A stretch of 64,000 nucleotides of DNA from Comamonadaceae bacterium (GCA_027484575.1 JAIXSQ010000016.1:1-64000), one strand, 5' to 3'; shown: positions 1 through 8,388, counted from the first letter of the stretch. Notes: generated by a model not told the origin, from the letters alone. Numbers and translations: made by a program.

Positions 1-117
1 CTTGGTCGACAGCACCGTCGTGATCGCAGCCGTCAGCGTCGTCTTGCCATGGTCCACGTGGCCGATCGTGCCCACGTTGACGTGCGGTTTGGTCCGCTCG
101 AACTTACCTTTTGCCAT
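1..117 (-). CDS. tuf: Elongation factor Tu, N-terminal 39 codons (gene runs off the window)
   Basis: The first 39 codons of EF-Tu read from an ATG at 117 toward the window edge. The protein starts MAKGKFERTKPHVNVGTIGH and continues into the G1/P-loop GHVDHGKTTL, which is diagnostic of EF-Tu. EF-Tu is the GTPase that delivers aminoacyl-tRNA to the ribosome. It lies directly downstream of tRNA-Thr on the same strand, the arrangement of the tRNA-tufB operon of E. coli, so co-transcription with the tRNAs is likely. Only the 5' end is visible. Confidence 0.97.
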   Translation of the reverse strand, partial: MAKGKFERTKPHVNVGTIGHVDHGKTTLTAAITTVLSTK

Positions 118-157
118 GTCTCGCCTTCCGAAAAAGAAACGATTGCGTCGATGTCTT

Positions 158-232
<75 letters not shown>

Positions 233-291
233 GAAATTCTTGCCGTCCTCGCGGACGGGCTTCAAACCTGCCGGCACGACCGGCCACCGAC

Positions 292-365
292 TGGAGCGGG
301 AGACGGGAATCGAACCCGCGTCATTAGCTTGGAAGGCTAAGGTTCTACCATTGAACTACTCCCGC
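292..365 (-). tRNA. tRNA-Gly (anticodon TCC)
   Basis: A complete cloverleaf on the minus strand. The acceptor stem is GCGGGAG/CTCCCGC, the anticodon stem TTAGC/GCTAA encloses CTTCCAA (anticodon TCC, codon GGA), and the T arm has loop TTCGATT. CCA is encoded at 292-294. It corresponds in position to glyT of the E. coli tufB operon. Confidence 0.97.
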
Positions 366-508
366 AACGGGCGCAATTCACGAGCCCCTGGCGGACCCGC
401 CGGCCACACGGCCTGCGGACTTCCATTCAGCTGACCACTCGATCGTCGTCGTGCACTTCACTCGCCGGCATCACCACGTCACCCCGCAAAACCTCTTGCG
501 AAGCGCCT

Positions 509-594
509 TGGTGGAGGAGGCTGGATTCGAACCAGCGTAGGCGTAAGCCAACAGATTTACAGTCTGCCCCCTTTAGCCACTCGGGCACCCCTCC
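509..594 (-). tRNA. tRNA-Tyr (anticodon GTA)
   Basis: A class II tRNA of 86 nt including an encoded CCA (509-511). The anticodon stem CAGAC/ATCTG region presents GTA, there is a long variable arm, and the T loop is TTCGAAT. It is the first tRNA of the tRNA-Tyr/Gly/Thr-tuf cluster, corresponding to tyrU. Confidence 0.97.
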
Positions 595-606
595 GGCGAA
601 CCATGG

Positions 607-615
607 ACTATAGCA
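607..615 (-). promoter_or_regulatory. Extended -10 promoter of the tRNA-tuf operon
   Basis: On the minus strand TGC is followed by TATAGT at 612-607, an extended -10 element 12 nt upstream of the tRNA-Tyr 5' end at 594. That would leave a pre-tRNA leader of only a few nucleotides. I see no good -35 at the usual distance. Inferred from sequence only. Confidence 0.5.
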
Positions 616-714
616 CGGTTCCGGGTCGGTGCGCGAGGCTGAACGTGGTGACGACACACAGGCGGCGCCCGGCGCGGGCATGCTGGCCCGCACGGAACTT
701 GCTGCGACCCGCCC

Positions 715-1698
715 ATGCCCACCATCCACCTGGCCCTGCAGGGCGGCGGCTCGCACGGTGCCTACACCTGGGGCGTGCTCGACGCGCTGCTGGCCGACGG
801 TCGGCTCGCGCCTGCGGCACTGAGCGGCACCAGCGCCGGCGCCGTCAACGCGGTCGCCCTGGCCAGCGGTTGGGCCACCGCCCTGGCAGCCGGGCGCGAC
901 CCGCGCGATGGCGCCCGGCAGACCCTGGCGCAGCTGTGGGAGCGGATTGCCGCGTGGGACGCCCTGGCCGGCTGGCAACGCCACTGGGCCCGCCTGCTGT
1001 GGGGCGGTGACTGGCTGGCCGCCACGCCGCGCCCCGTCTCGCCCTACCAGTCCAATCCCCTGGGGCTGAACCCCCTGCGCGACCTGCTGCGCGAGCTGGT
1101 CGACTGGGAGGCCGTGGCCACCGGCCCGCTGCGGGTCCACGCCTGCGCCACCCACGTGGCCACCGGCCAGCCGGTGGTGTTCAGCGGGCGGCAGCTGACC
1201 TGCGAGGCCGTGCTGGCCTCGGCCTGCCTGCCGCTGCTGTTCCAGGCGGTCGAGATCGACGGCCAGGCCTACTGGGACGGCGGCTACAGCGCCAATCCCG
1301 CGTTGCAACCGTTGCTGGACGACCCTGCCACGCGCGACATCCTGCTGGTGCGGATCAACCCGGTGCACGCCGCGCGGCTGCCCCGCACCACCGCAGAGAT
1401 CCTGGACCGGGTCAGCGAGCTGACCTTCAACGCGAGCCTGCTGGCCCAACTCGGACAGCTCGCGCGGCAGCCCGGCGGCGTGCAGGTGCACCAGCTCGCC
1501 GCCGATGCCGCCCTGGCCGACTGGCCGGCCTCCACTCGTGCCTCCACCGATGCGGCCATGCTGCGCCAGCTGCGCGACCGCGGCCGCGAGGCCGCCACGG
1601 CGTGGCTGGCGGCGCACGGCGACCGCATCGGCCGCGCGGCGCCCCGCCGCCTGCCACCCGCCCCGCGCTGGCTCGGCCGGCTGTGGCGCCGGCCCTAA
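715..1698 (+). CDS. Patatin-like phospholipase family protein
   Basis: A 327-aa patatin-fold lipid acyl hydrolase. It has the glycine-rich oxyanion loop GGGSHG (about residues 11-16), the nucleophile motif GTSAG with the catalytic Ser near residue 42, and DGG near residue 188 as the Asp of the Ser-Asp dyad. There is no signal peptide, so it is probably cytoplasmic or membrane-peripheral. Its 3' end overlaps the convergent ung stop by 4 nt. The substrate is unknown. A second, unrelated patatin protein lies at 57653-58864. Confidence 0.9.
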   Translation: MPTIHLALQGGGSHGAYTWGVLDALLADGRLAPAALSGTSAGAVNAVALASGWATALAAGRDPRDGARQTLAQLWERIAAWDALAGWQRHWARLLWGGDWLAATPRPVSPYQSNPLGLNPLRDLLRELVDWEAVATGPLRVHACATHVATGQPVVFSGRQLTCEAVLASACLPLLFQAVEIDGQAYWDGGYSANPALQPLLDDPATRDILLVRINPVHAARLPRTTAEILDRVSELTFNASLLAQLGQLARQPGGVQVHQLAADAALADWPASTRASTDAAMLRQLRDRGREAATAWLAAHGDRIGRAAPRRLPPAPRWLGRLWRRP

Positions 1699-2435
1699 GG
1701 CAGGACGAACGGGTCGGGCACGCCGCGCACGGCGAGCCAGGCACGCGCCTGCGCGAAGTGGCCGCAGCCCACGAAGGGCACCGGCGGCCGGCGGGCCGAC
1801 AGCGGCGAGGGGTGGTTGGCCTGCAGCACCAGCACGTCCCGGCCGTGCGCGGCAGCGGCCTCGCGCACCAGCCCCGCCTTGGCCTGCGCATGCGCGCCCC
1901 ACAGCAGGTACACGCAGGGCGAGGCCACGCGCGCAACCTCGGCCAGCACGGCATCGGTGAAGGCCTCCCAGCCCTGCCTCGCATGGCTGCCGGCCCGGCC
2001 GTCCTCGACGGTCAGGCTGGTGTTGAGCAGCAGCACGCCCTGGCGGGCCCAGGGCAGCAACGACCCGCTGCCGCCAGCCGGCCGCCCGAGCTCCAGGAAG
2101 ATGTTGCGCAGCGACGGCGGCAGCTTCACGCCGTCGGCCACCGAGAAGGCCAGGCCCTCGGCCTGCCCCGGCCCGTGGTACGGGTCCTGCCCCAGCACCA
2201 CCGCCCGCACCGCCTGCGGTGGCGTGAGGGCCAGGGCCCGCAGCGGCTGCGGCGGGTACACCACCGCACCCTGGGCCAGCCGCTCGCGCAGGAAGGCCGA
2301 CAGGGCCTGGCCCGAGGGCGTCGCGAACCAGCCATCCACCAGCGGCTGCCAGCCGGGCGCGACGGCCAGCTGCGCCGCATCCCAGGCCGCCAGCCGGGCG
2401 GCAGCCGTCCCGAGCGGCAGGGCCTGCTGGCCCAT
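1695..2435 (-). CDS. ung: Uracil-DNA glycosylase
   Basis: Removes uracil from DNA as the first step of base excision repair. The 246-aa protein has the family 1 water-activating motif GQDPYHG, the central LNTSLTVEDG block and the C-terminal minor-groove loop NHPSPLSA. Length is normal. The start codon overlaps the trpC stop by one base (TGATG), so ung is translated as the last gene of the trp operon. Confidence 0.96.
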   Translation of the reverse strand: MGQQALPLGTAAARLAAWDAAQLAVAPGWQPLVDGWFATPSGQALSAFLRERLAQGAVVYPPQPLRALALTPPQAVRAVVLGQDPYHGPGQAEGLAFSVADGVKLPPSLRNIFLELGRPAGGSGSLLPWARQGVLLLNTSLTVEDGRAGSHARQGWEAFTDAVLAEVARVASPCVYLLWGAHAQAKAGLVREAAAAHGRDVLVLQANHPSPLSARRPPVPFVGCGHFAQARAWLAVRGVPDPFVLP

Positions 2436-3223
2436 CAGCCGAACAGCTGGGCCAGCGCGGCGCCCGGGTCGTCGGCGCGCATGAACGCCTCGCCGACCAG
2501 GAACGCGTGGACGCCGGCGCCGCGCATCCGCTGCACGTCGGCCGGCGCGAGGATGCCCGACTCGGTGATGAGCAGCCGGTCGGCCGGCACCTCGGGCAGC
2601 AGCGACAGCGTGGTGTCCAGCGACACCTCGAAGCTGCGCAGGTTGCGGTTATTGATGCCCACCAGCGGCGTCTTGAGCTTGAGCGCGCGCTGCAGCTCGG
2701 CGCCGTCGTGCACCTCGACCAGCACGGCCATGTCGAGCGAGCGCGCGATCGCCTCGAGCTCGGCCATCTGGCCGTCGTCCAGGCAGGCCGCGATCAGCAG
2801 GATGCAGTCGGCGCCCATCACGCGCGACTCCCACACCTGGTAGGGATCGACGAGGAAGTCCTTGCGCAGCACCGGCAGGTCGCACGAGGCGCGCGCCTGC
2901 TTCAGGTAGTCGGGCTGGCCCTGGAAGAACTGCCGGTCGGTCAGCACCGACAGGCAGGCCGCACCGTGCTCGGCATAGCTCTGCGCGATGTCGGCCGGGA
3001 TGAAGTCCTCGCGCAGCACGCCCTTGCTCGGGCTGGCCTTCTTCACTTCGGCGATCACCGCCGCCTGGCCGGCATCGACCTTGCGTCGCAGCGCAGCCGC
3101 GAAGTCGCGCGTGAGCACGCGGCTCTCGGCATCGGCGCGGATGGCCTCCAGCGGCACCTTGCGCCTGGCGGCCGCGATCTCCTCGCGCTTGACCGCCACG
3201 ATCTTGTCCAGGATGTCTGCCAT
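2435..3223 (-). CDS. trpC: Indole-3-glycerol phosphate synthase
   Basis: Catalyses ring closure of CdRP to indole-3-glycerol phosphate in tryptophan synthesis. The 262-aa TIM barrel starts MADILDKIVAVKREEIAAAR and contains the family's VIAEVKKASPSKG phosphate/substrate loop, DRQFFQG, VLRKDFLVDPYQ and the NNRNL motif. I chose the ATG at 3223 because it matches the family N-terminus and sits 4 nt after the trpD stop; the frame is open further upstream inside trpD. It is monofunctional, not fused to trpF. Confidence 0.96.
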   Translation of the reverse strand: MADILDKIVAVKREEIAAARRKVPLEAIRADAESRVLTRDFAAALRRKVDAGQAAVIAEVKKASPSKGVLREDFIPADIAQSYAEHGAACLSVLTDRQFFQGQPDYLKQARASCDLPVLRKDFLVDPYQVWESRVMGADCILLIAACLDDGQMAELEAIARSLDMAVLVEVHDGAELQRALKLKTPLVGINNRNLRSFEVSLDTTLSLLPEVPADRLLITESGILAPADVQRMRGAGVHAFLVGEAFMRADDPGAALAQLFG

Positions 3224-3227
3224 CGTC

Positions 3228-4259
3228 TCAGCCTGCCAGTTGCTTGGAAAGGGACACCAGCCGGTGCAGCCGCTCCCGGGCGGCCCCGGATGCCACCGCC
3301 GCGCGGGCGCGCTCCACGCCCTCGCGCATCGTGGACACCACGTTGGCCGCATACAGCGCCACGCCCGCATTGAGGAGCACGATGTCGCGGGCCGGGCCGG
3401 GCACGTCGTCGAGCACCGACAGCAGCATGGCCTTGCTCTGCTCGGCCGTCTCGACCTTCAGCGCGCGGTTGCTGGCCATCGGCAGCCCGAAGTCCTCGGG
3501 ATGGATCTCGTACTCGGTCACGGAGGCGTCCTTGAGCTCGCCCACCAGGGTGGCGGCGCCCAGGCTCACCTCGTCCATGCCGTCGCGGCCATAGACCACC
3601 ACCGCATGCTCGGCGCCCAGGCGCTGCAGCGCACGCACCTGGATGCCGACCAGGTCCGGGTGGAACACGCCCATCAGGATGTTGGGCGCGCTGGCCGGGT
3701 TGGTCAGCGGTCCCAGGATGTTGAAGATGGTGCGCACGCCCAGTTCCTTGCGCACCGGCGCGACGTTCTTCATCGCCGGGTGGTGGTTGGGCGCGAACAT
3801 GAAGCCGATGCCCACCTCCTGCACGCAGCGGGCGATCGCCTCGGGCGGCAGGTTCAGGCCCACGCCCAGGCTCTCGAGCACGTCGGCGCTGCCCGACTTG
3901 CTGCTGACGCTGCGGCCGCCGTGCTTGCTCACCTTGGCGCCCGCTGCCGCGGCCACGAACATCGCGCAGGTCGAGATGTTGAAGGTGTGCGAGCCGTCGC
4001 CGCCCGTGCCCACGATGTCCACCAGGTGCCGCTTGTCGGCGATGTGCACCTTGGTCGAGAACTCGCGCATCACCTCGGCGGCCGCGGTGATCTCGCCGAT
4101 GGTCTCCTTCTTCACGCGCAGGCCGGTCAGCAGCGCCGCCGTCATCACGGGGCTGAGCTCGCCGCTCATGATCATGCGCATGATCTTGAGCATCTCGTCG
4201 TGGAAGATCTCGCGGTGCTCGATCGTGCGCTGCAGCGCTTCCTGCGGGGTGATGGGCAT
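3228..4259 (-). CDS. trpD: Anthranilate phosphoribosyltransferase
   Basis: Transfers phosphoribosyl from PRPP to anthranilate. The 343-aa protein has the PRPP-binding glycine motif DIVGTGGDGSHTFNIST (about residues 80-96), the KHGGRSVSSKSGSADVLE segment, and the conserved NILGPLTNP motif. The ATG at 4259 has a strong Shine-Dalgarno (GAGGAGAG). The frame extends far upstream, but that part is a shadow of the exporter and aldolase genes. It is separated from the LysE gene by 35 bp and is close-coupled to trpC. Confidence 0.96.
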   Translation of the reverse strand: MPITPQEALQRTIEHREIFHDEMLKIMRMIMSGELSPVMTAALLTGLRVKKETIGEITAAAEVMREFSTKVHIADKRHLVDIVGTGGDGSHTFNISTCAMFVAAAAGAKVSKHGGRSVSSKSGSADVLESLGVGLNLPPEAIARCVQEVGIGFMFAPNHHPAMKNVAPVRKELGVRTIFNILGPLTNPASAPNILMGVFHPDLVGIQVRALQRLGAEHAVVVYGRDGMDEVSLGAATLVGELKDASVTEYEIHPEDFGLPMASNRALKVETAEQSKAMLLSVLDDVPGPARDIVLLNAGVALYAANVVSTMREGVERARAAVASGAARERLHRLVSLSKQLAG

Positions 4260-4294
4260 GGGCCTCTCCTCGGGACTCGGTCGGGGTGTCGTTC

Positions 4295-4951
4295 TCAACG
4301 GACGGGATTGTCGGCCAGCGCCAGCCGCAGGCCGAAGCTGACGAACAGCGCGCCGGCCGCGCGGTCGATCCAGCCCAGCGCGCGCCGCACCTGCGGGCGC
4401 TGGGCCATCCAGCCGGCTGCCAGCGCCCAGCCGCAGTTGACGGGGATGCTGTTCAGGTTGAACAGCAGGCCCAGGGCGATGAAGGCGGCCGTCTTGTCGC
4501 GCGCCTCGGGCGCGATGAACTGCGGCAGGAACGCCAGGAAGAAGATCGCGACCTTGGGGTTGAGCACGTTGGTCCAGAAGCCGCCCAGGAAGACCGTGCG
4601 CAGGGGCAGGCCGGCCCTGGCCACCGGCGCCCCGGCCTCCGCCGCCAGGCCCGTGGCCGGCCCCGCAGGCGCGACCAGCAGCCGGGCCCCCATCCACAGC
4701 AGGTAGCCGGCACCCAGCCACTTGAGCGCATCGAAGGCGACGGCCGAGGCCGCCAGCAGCGCGCCGATGCCCAGCGCGGCCGCTGCGGCATGCACGCAGC
4801 ACCCGGCCGTGATGCCCAACCCCGCCACGATGCCGGCACGCGTGCCGTCGCGCAGCGCCTGCCGCACGATGTACAGCACGTCCGGGCCCGGCGTGAGGTT
4901 CAGCAGCCAGCCGGCCAGGATGAACAGCAGCAGTTGGTGCGCGTCGGGCAT
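4295..4951 (-). CDS. LysE/RhtB-family amino-acid exporter
   Basis: A 218-aa membrane protein with about six hydrophobic segments. The N-terminal family signature NLTPGPDVLYIVRQ lies at about residues 18-31. LysE/RhtB proteins export amino acids such as lysine, threonine or homoserine, or their analogues. It starts 9 nt after the threonine aldolase stop and precedes trpD, so it is embedded in the trp operon. Substrate cannot be read from sequence; threonine, homoserine or an aromatic compound are all possible. Confidence 0.88.
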   Translation of the reverse strand: MPDAHQLLLFILAGWLLNLTPGPDVLYIVRQALRDGTRAGIVAGLGITAGCCVHAAAAALGIGALLAASAVAFDALKWLGAGYLLWMGARLLVAPAGPATGLAAEAGAPVARAGLPLRTVFLGGFWTNVLNPKVAIFFLAFLPQFIAPEARDKTAAFIALGLLFNLNSIPVNCGWALAAGWMAQRPQVRRALGWIDRAAGALFVSFGLRLALADNPVR

Positions 4952-4960
4952 GGCGGCTCC

Positions 4961-6013
4961 TCAGGCCGCGGCGAGCACGCCGCGGATCGCCTGCACGGCG
5001 CGGTCGATGCCGTCCGCATCGACGTCCAGGTGGGTCACGAAGCGCAGCCGGTACAGCCCCGTGGCGAGCACGCCGGCGGCGGCCAGCGCCTGCGGCAGGT
5101 CCGCGGCCCGGGCGCGCGCATCCCCCTCGAGATCGACGAACACGATGTTGGTCTGCGGCGGCTCGACCCGCACGCCGTCCAGCCCGGCCAGGCCGTCGGC
5201 GAGGCGGCGCGCCAGCGCATGGTCCTGCGCCAGCCGGTCGACGTGGTGGTCCAGGGCGTGCAGCGCGGCGGCTGCCAGCACGCCCGCCTGGCGCAGGCCA
5301 CCGCCGGCCATCTTGCGGATGCGGCGCGCGCGACCCACGAGCTCCTGCGAGCCGAGCAGGACGGAGCCCACCGGCGCGCCCAGGCCCTTGCTGAAACACA
5401 CGGAGACCGAGTCGAAGTGCCCCGCAATGCGGCGGGCCTCGGCGCGCGGGTCGGCGCCTGCGGCTTCGGCCTGGGCGACCGCGGCATTGAACAGGCGTGC
5501 GCCGTCGAGATGCCGGCCCAGTCCCCTGGCGGCGGCCAGCGCGGTGGCCTGCGCCAGCCACTCCATCGGCATGCGCTTGCCGCCCAGCGTGTTCTCCAGC
5601 GCCAGCAGCCGCGTGCGCGCGAAGTGCGGGTCGTCGGGCTTGATGGCGGCCTCGATCGCCGCGAGCGCCAGGGTGCCGTCGGGCAGGTGCTCCAGCGGCT
5701 GCGGCTGCACGCTGCCGAAGACCGCGGCGCCGCCGCCCTCCCAGCGGTAGCAGTGCTGCTGCTGGCCGACGATGTACTCGTCGCCGCGCTGGCAGTGCGC
5801 CAGCACCGCGCACAGGTTGGCCTGCGTGCCCGATGCGACGAACAGCGCCGCCTCGAAGCCCAGCAGCTGCGCCATGCGCTCCTGCAGGAGGTTGATGCTC
5901 GGGTCGTCGCCGAACACGTCGTCCCCCACCGGCGCCGCGGCCATGGCCGCGCGCATCGCGGCGGTCGGCCGCGTGACGGTGTCGCTGCGCAGGTCGACCA
6001 CCGGCTGCGCCAT
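4961..6013 (-). CDS. ltaE: Low-specificity L-threonine aldolase
   Basis: A PLP enzyme cleaving L-threonine or L-allo-threonine to glycine and acetaldehyde. The 350-aa protein begins with the family motif DLRSDTVTRPT and GDDVFGDDPS, has the ASGTQAN segment, the HLDGARLFNAAVA block carrying the PLP-binding Asp, and VCFSKGLGAPVGS with the Schiff-base lysine. The start ATG shares one base with the trpG stop (TGATG). Its position within the trp operon is unusual. Confidence 0.93.
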   Translation of the reverse strand: MAQPVVDLRSDTVTRPTAAMRAAMAAAPVGDDVFGDDPSINLLQERMAQLLGFEAALFVASGTQANLCAVLAHCQRGDEYIVGQQQHCYRWEGGGAAVFGSVQPQPLEHLPDGTLALAAIEAAIKPDDPHFARTRLLALENTLGGKRMPMEWLAQATALAAARGLGRHLDGARLFNAAVAQAEAAGADPRAEARRIAGHFDSVSVCFSKGLGAPVGSVLLGSQELVGRARRIRKMAGGGLRQAGVLAAAALHALDHHVDRLAQDHALARRLADGLAGLDGVRVEPPQTNIVFVDLEGDARARAADLPQALAAAGVLATGLYRLRFVTHLDVDADGIDRAVQAIRGVLAAA

Positions 6014-6600
6014 CACGCCTGCTCGAGGAAGTTGCGCAGCATGGCGTGGCCATGCTCGGTGAGGATGGACTCGGGGTGGAACTGCACGCCCTGGATCGGC
6101 AGTTCGCGGTGACGCACGCCCATGATCTCGCCGTCCTCGGTCCAGGCCGTGGTGGCCAGCTCGGCCGGGCAGCTGGCCCGCTCGATCGCCAGCGAGTGGT
6201 AGCGGTTGACCGTGAAGCGCTCGGGCAGGCCGGCGAACACGCCCTCGCGCGTGGTCGTGATCTCGCTGACCTTGCCGTGCATCAGCTGCTGCGCGCGCAC
6301 GATACGGGCGCCGAAGGCCGCGCCGATGCTCTGGTGGCCCAGGCACACGCCCAGGATCGGCAGCCGGCCCGCGAAGTGGCGGATCGCCTCGACCGAGATC
6401 CCGGCCTCGGCCGGCGAGCACGGGCCGGGCGAGATCACCAGCCGGTCGGGCGCGCGGTCGGCGATGCCGGCCACCGTGATCTCGTCGTTGCGGAACACCT
6501 CGACCTGCGCGCCGAGCTCGCCGAAGTACTGGACCAGGTTGAAGGTGAAGCTGTCGTAGTTGTCGACCATCAGCAGCTTCAGGGGTGGGCGCGCGGTCAT
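6013..6600 (-). CDS. trpG: Anthranilate synthase component II (glutamine amidotransferase)
   Basis: Supplies ammonia to TrpE from glutamine. The 195-aa class I amidotransferase has the N-terminal VDNYDSFTFNLVQY block, the oxyanion motif PGPCSP, the nucleophile motif GVCLGHQ and the catalytic HPES near the C-terminus. It may also serve folate synthesis as PabA, as in many bacteria with a single copy. The start overlaps the trpE stop by 4 nt. Confidence 0.96.
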   Translation of the reverse strand: MTARPPLKLLMVDNYDSFTFNLVQYFGELGAQVEVFRNDEITVAGIADRAPDRLVISPGPCSPAEAGISVEAIRHFAGRLPILGVCLGHQSIGAAFGARIVRAQQLMHGKVSEITTTREGVFAGLPERFTVNRYHSLAIERASCPAELATTAWTEDGEIMGVRHRELPIQGVQFHPESILTEHGHAMLRNFLEQA

Positions 6601-8096
6601 TCCAGACCCTCCTCGACCAGTTCGCTGGCGCGCAGCAGGGCGCGCGCCTTGTGCTCGGTCTCCTTCCACTCCAGCTCGGGGACCGAGTCGGCCACCACGC
6701 CGGCGGCGGCCTGCACGTAGAGCACCTGGTCCTTGATGATGCCGGTGCGGATCGCGATCGCCACGTCCATGTCGCCGGCATAGCTGATGTAGCCGCAGGC
6801 GCCGCCGTACAGGCCGCGCTTGCTGGGCTCGAGCCGGTCGATCAGCTCCATCGCATGCACCTTGGGGGCGCCGGTCAGCGTGCCGGCCGGGAAGGTGGCG
6901 CGCAGCACGTCCATGTTGCTCATGCCGTCCTTGAGCAGCCCCTCGACGTTGCTGACGATGTGCATGACATGGCTGTAGCGCTCGACCACGAAGGCCTCGG
7001 TGACCTTGACGCTGCCCACCTGGGCGATGCGCCCGATGTCGTTGCGGGCCAGGTCGATCAGCATCACGTGTTCGGCGCGCTCCTTGGGGTCGGCCACCAG
7101 CTCCTGCTCGACCGCCTTGTCGATCTCGGGCGTGGCGCCGCGCGGCCGGGTGCCGGCCAGCGGCCGGATGGTGACCTTCTGCCCCTCGGGCGTGGCTTCC
7201 TGCCGCACCAGGATCTCGGGCGAGGCGCCCACGACCTGGAAGCCGCCGAAGTCGTAGTAGTACATGTAGGGACTGGGGTTCAGCGACCGCAGCGCCCGGT
7301 ACAGCGACAGGGGCGACTCGGTGTAGCGCTTCTTGATCCGCTGGCCCACCTGGACCTGCATGAAGTCGCCGGCGGCGATCAGCTCCTTGGCCTGCTCGAC
7401 GGCCCGCAGGTAGTCGGCCTTGGCGAACTCGCGCTCGGCCGGAAAGGTCTGGCTCTGGCGCACCTGCGGCGCACTGACCGAGTACTTCAGCTGCTCCTTG
7501 AGCTCGCGCAGGCGCTTCTTGCCGTTCGCGTAGGCCTCGGGCCGCGCTGGGTCGGCGTAGACGATCAGGTAGAGCTTGCCCGACAGGTTGTCGATGACCG
7601 CCAGCTCCTCGCACTGCAGCAGCAGGATGTCGGGGCAGCCCAGCGTGTCGGGCGGGCAGCTCTTTTCCAGCTTCTTCTCGATGTGGCGCACCACGTCGTA
7701 GCCGAAGTAGCCGGCCAGCCCGCCACAGAAGCGCGGCAGCCCCGGCCGCAGCGCCACCTTGAAGCGCTGCTGGTAGGCCTCGACGAAGGCCAGCGGGTCG
7801 CCCGGTGCACGCTCGACCACCTCGCCGTCGGTGACCACCTCGGTCACGGCGTCGGCGCCGAACCCGCTGGCGCGCAGCAGCGTGCGCGCGGGCAGGCCGA
7901 TGAAGCTGTAGCGGCCGAAGCGCTCGCCGCCGACGACGGACTCCAGCAGGAAGCTGTTCTGCCCGTGGCCGCGGCCGTGCGCCAGCTTCAGGTAGAGCGA
8001 CAGGGGGGTCTCGAGGTCCGCGAACGCCTCCGCGATGAGCGGGATGCGGTTGTAGCCCTGCAATGCCAGGCTCTTGAATTCGAGTTCGGTGATCAT
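6597..8096 (-). CDS. trpE: Anthranilate synthase component I
   Basis: Converts chorismate to anthranilate with TrpG; first committed step of tryptophan synthesis. The 499-aa protein has the feedback-inhibition motif LLESVVGGERFGRYSFIG in the N-terminal domain (about residues 50-68) and the C-terminal chorismate-binding motifs RPLAGTRPRG, LIDLARND, SNVEG and FPAGTLTGAPK. The ATG at 8096 has a good SD (GGAGG, 7 nt spacing). It is preceded by a leader ORF and hairpins that look like a tryptophan attenuator. Confidence 0.97.
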   Translation of the reverse strand: MITELEFKSLALQGYNRIPLIAEAFADLETPLSLYLKLAHGRGHGQNSFLLESVVGGERFGRYSFIGLPARTLLRASGFGADAVTEVVTDGEVVERAPGDPLAFVEAYQQRFKVALRPGLPRFCGGLAGYFGYDVVRHIEKKLEKSCPPDTLGCPDILLLQCEELAVIDNLSGKLYLIVYADPARPEAYANGKKRLRELKEQLKYSVSAPQVRQSQTFPAEREFAKADYLRAVEQAKELIAAGDFMQVQVGQRIKKRYTESPLSLYRALRSLNPSPYMYYYDFGGFQVVGASPEILVRQEATPEGQKVTIRPLAGTRPRGATPEIDKAVEQELVADPKERAEHVMLIDLARNDIGRIAQVGSVKVTEAFVVERYSHVMHIVSNVEGLLKDGMSNMDVLRATFPAGTLTGAPKVHAMELIDRLEPSKRGLYGGACGYISYAGDMDVAIAIRTGIIKDQVLYVQAAAGVVADSVPELEWKETEHKARALLRASELVEEGLE

Positions 8097-8148
8097 GGGT
8101 GAGCCTCCACAAGCTCGCGCGGCGGCTGCCGCGACTGATCAGGGGACT

Positions 8149-8190
8149 GTCCCGGGAGCCGGGACGCGGGGCGCACGGGCTGCCCCGTGC
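8149..8190 (-). promoter_or_regulatory. Candidate trp attenuator hairpins upstream of trpE
   Basis: Two perfect stem-loops follow the leader ORF on the minus strand. The first is GCACGGG/CCCGTGC with a 4-nt loop (8190-8173), and the second is GTCCCGG/CCGGGAC with a 3-nt loop (8165-8149). CGGGGC inside the first can also pair with GCCCCG just downstream, so alternative folds exist. No run of U follows, so termination would have to be Rho-dependent or control could be translational. GAGCCT, ending at the first Trp codon (8234-8229), is complementary to AGGCTC that overlaps the trpE SD (8106-8101). Confidence 0.55.
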
Positions 8191-8193
8191 AGG

Positions 8194-8277
8194 TCAGATG
8201 CGCACGTCGACAGGCTTGCGCCAGGGCCAGGCTCCCCGGTCGGAACAACCTGTGATGGTGGTGCGGTGGATGAACAT
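8194..8277 (-). CDS. trpL: Putative trp operon leader peptide (TrpL)
   Basis: A 27-codon ORF ending 97 nt before trpE. It contains the segment GAWPWRKP, with Trp at residues 17 and 19. Two near-adjacent Trp codons in a tiny ORF directly ahead of trpE, followed by competing hairpins, is the classic layout of ribosome-mediated attenuation. It has no Shine-Dalgarno; an extended -10 (TGC TACACT, 8294-8286) ends 8 nt before the ATG, which suggests a leaderless or nearly leaderless transcript. The coding role is inferred; the Trp codons and geometry are seen directly. Confidence 0.65.
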   Translation of the reverse strand: MFIHRTTITGCSDRGAWPWRKPVDVRI

Positions 8278-8285
8278 CGGCGGCC

Positions 8286-8294
8286 AGTGTAGCA
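8286..8294 (-). promoter_or_regulatory. Candidate extended -10 promoter for the trp operon
   Basis: The minus strand reads TGC then TACACT, an extended -10 element resembling the TGC TATAGT of the tRNA operon at 607-615. It predicts a start site within a few nucleotides of the leader ATG at 8277. No clear -35 is visible. Confidence 0.4.
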
Positions 8295-8388
8295 AAGGGT
8301 GCGTGGAACCCCGGATGCGGCCGGGCTTGGCGCCGGACACAATTGCAAACAAACGAACGGTCGTGCTTTTTCGGAAAGGAACGCACCC

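Noticed and set aside
3228..6053. A 941-codon minus-strand frame
   Set aside because: Only its last 343 codons are a gene (trpD). The rest is an Arg/Gly/Ala-rich antisense-frame shadow of the threonine aldolase and LysE genes.
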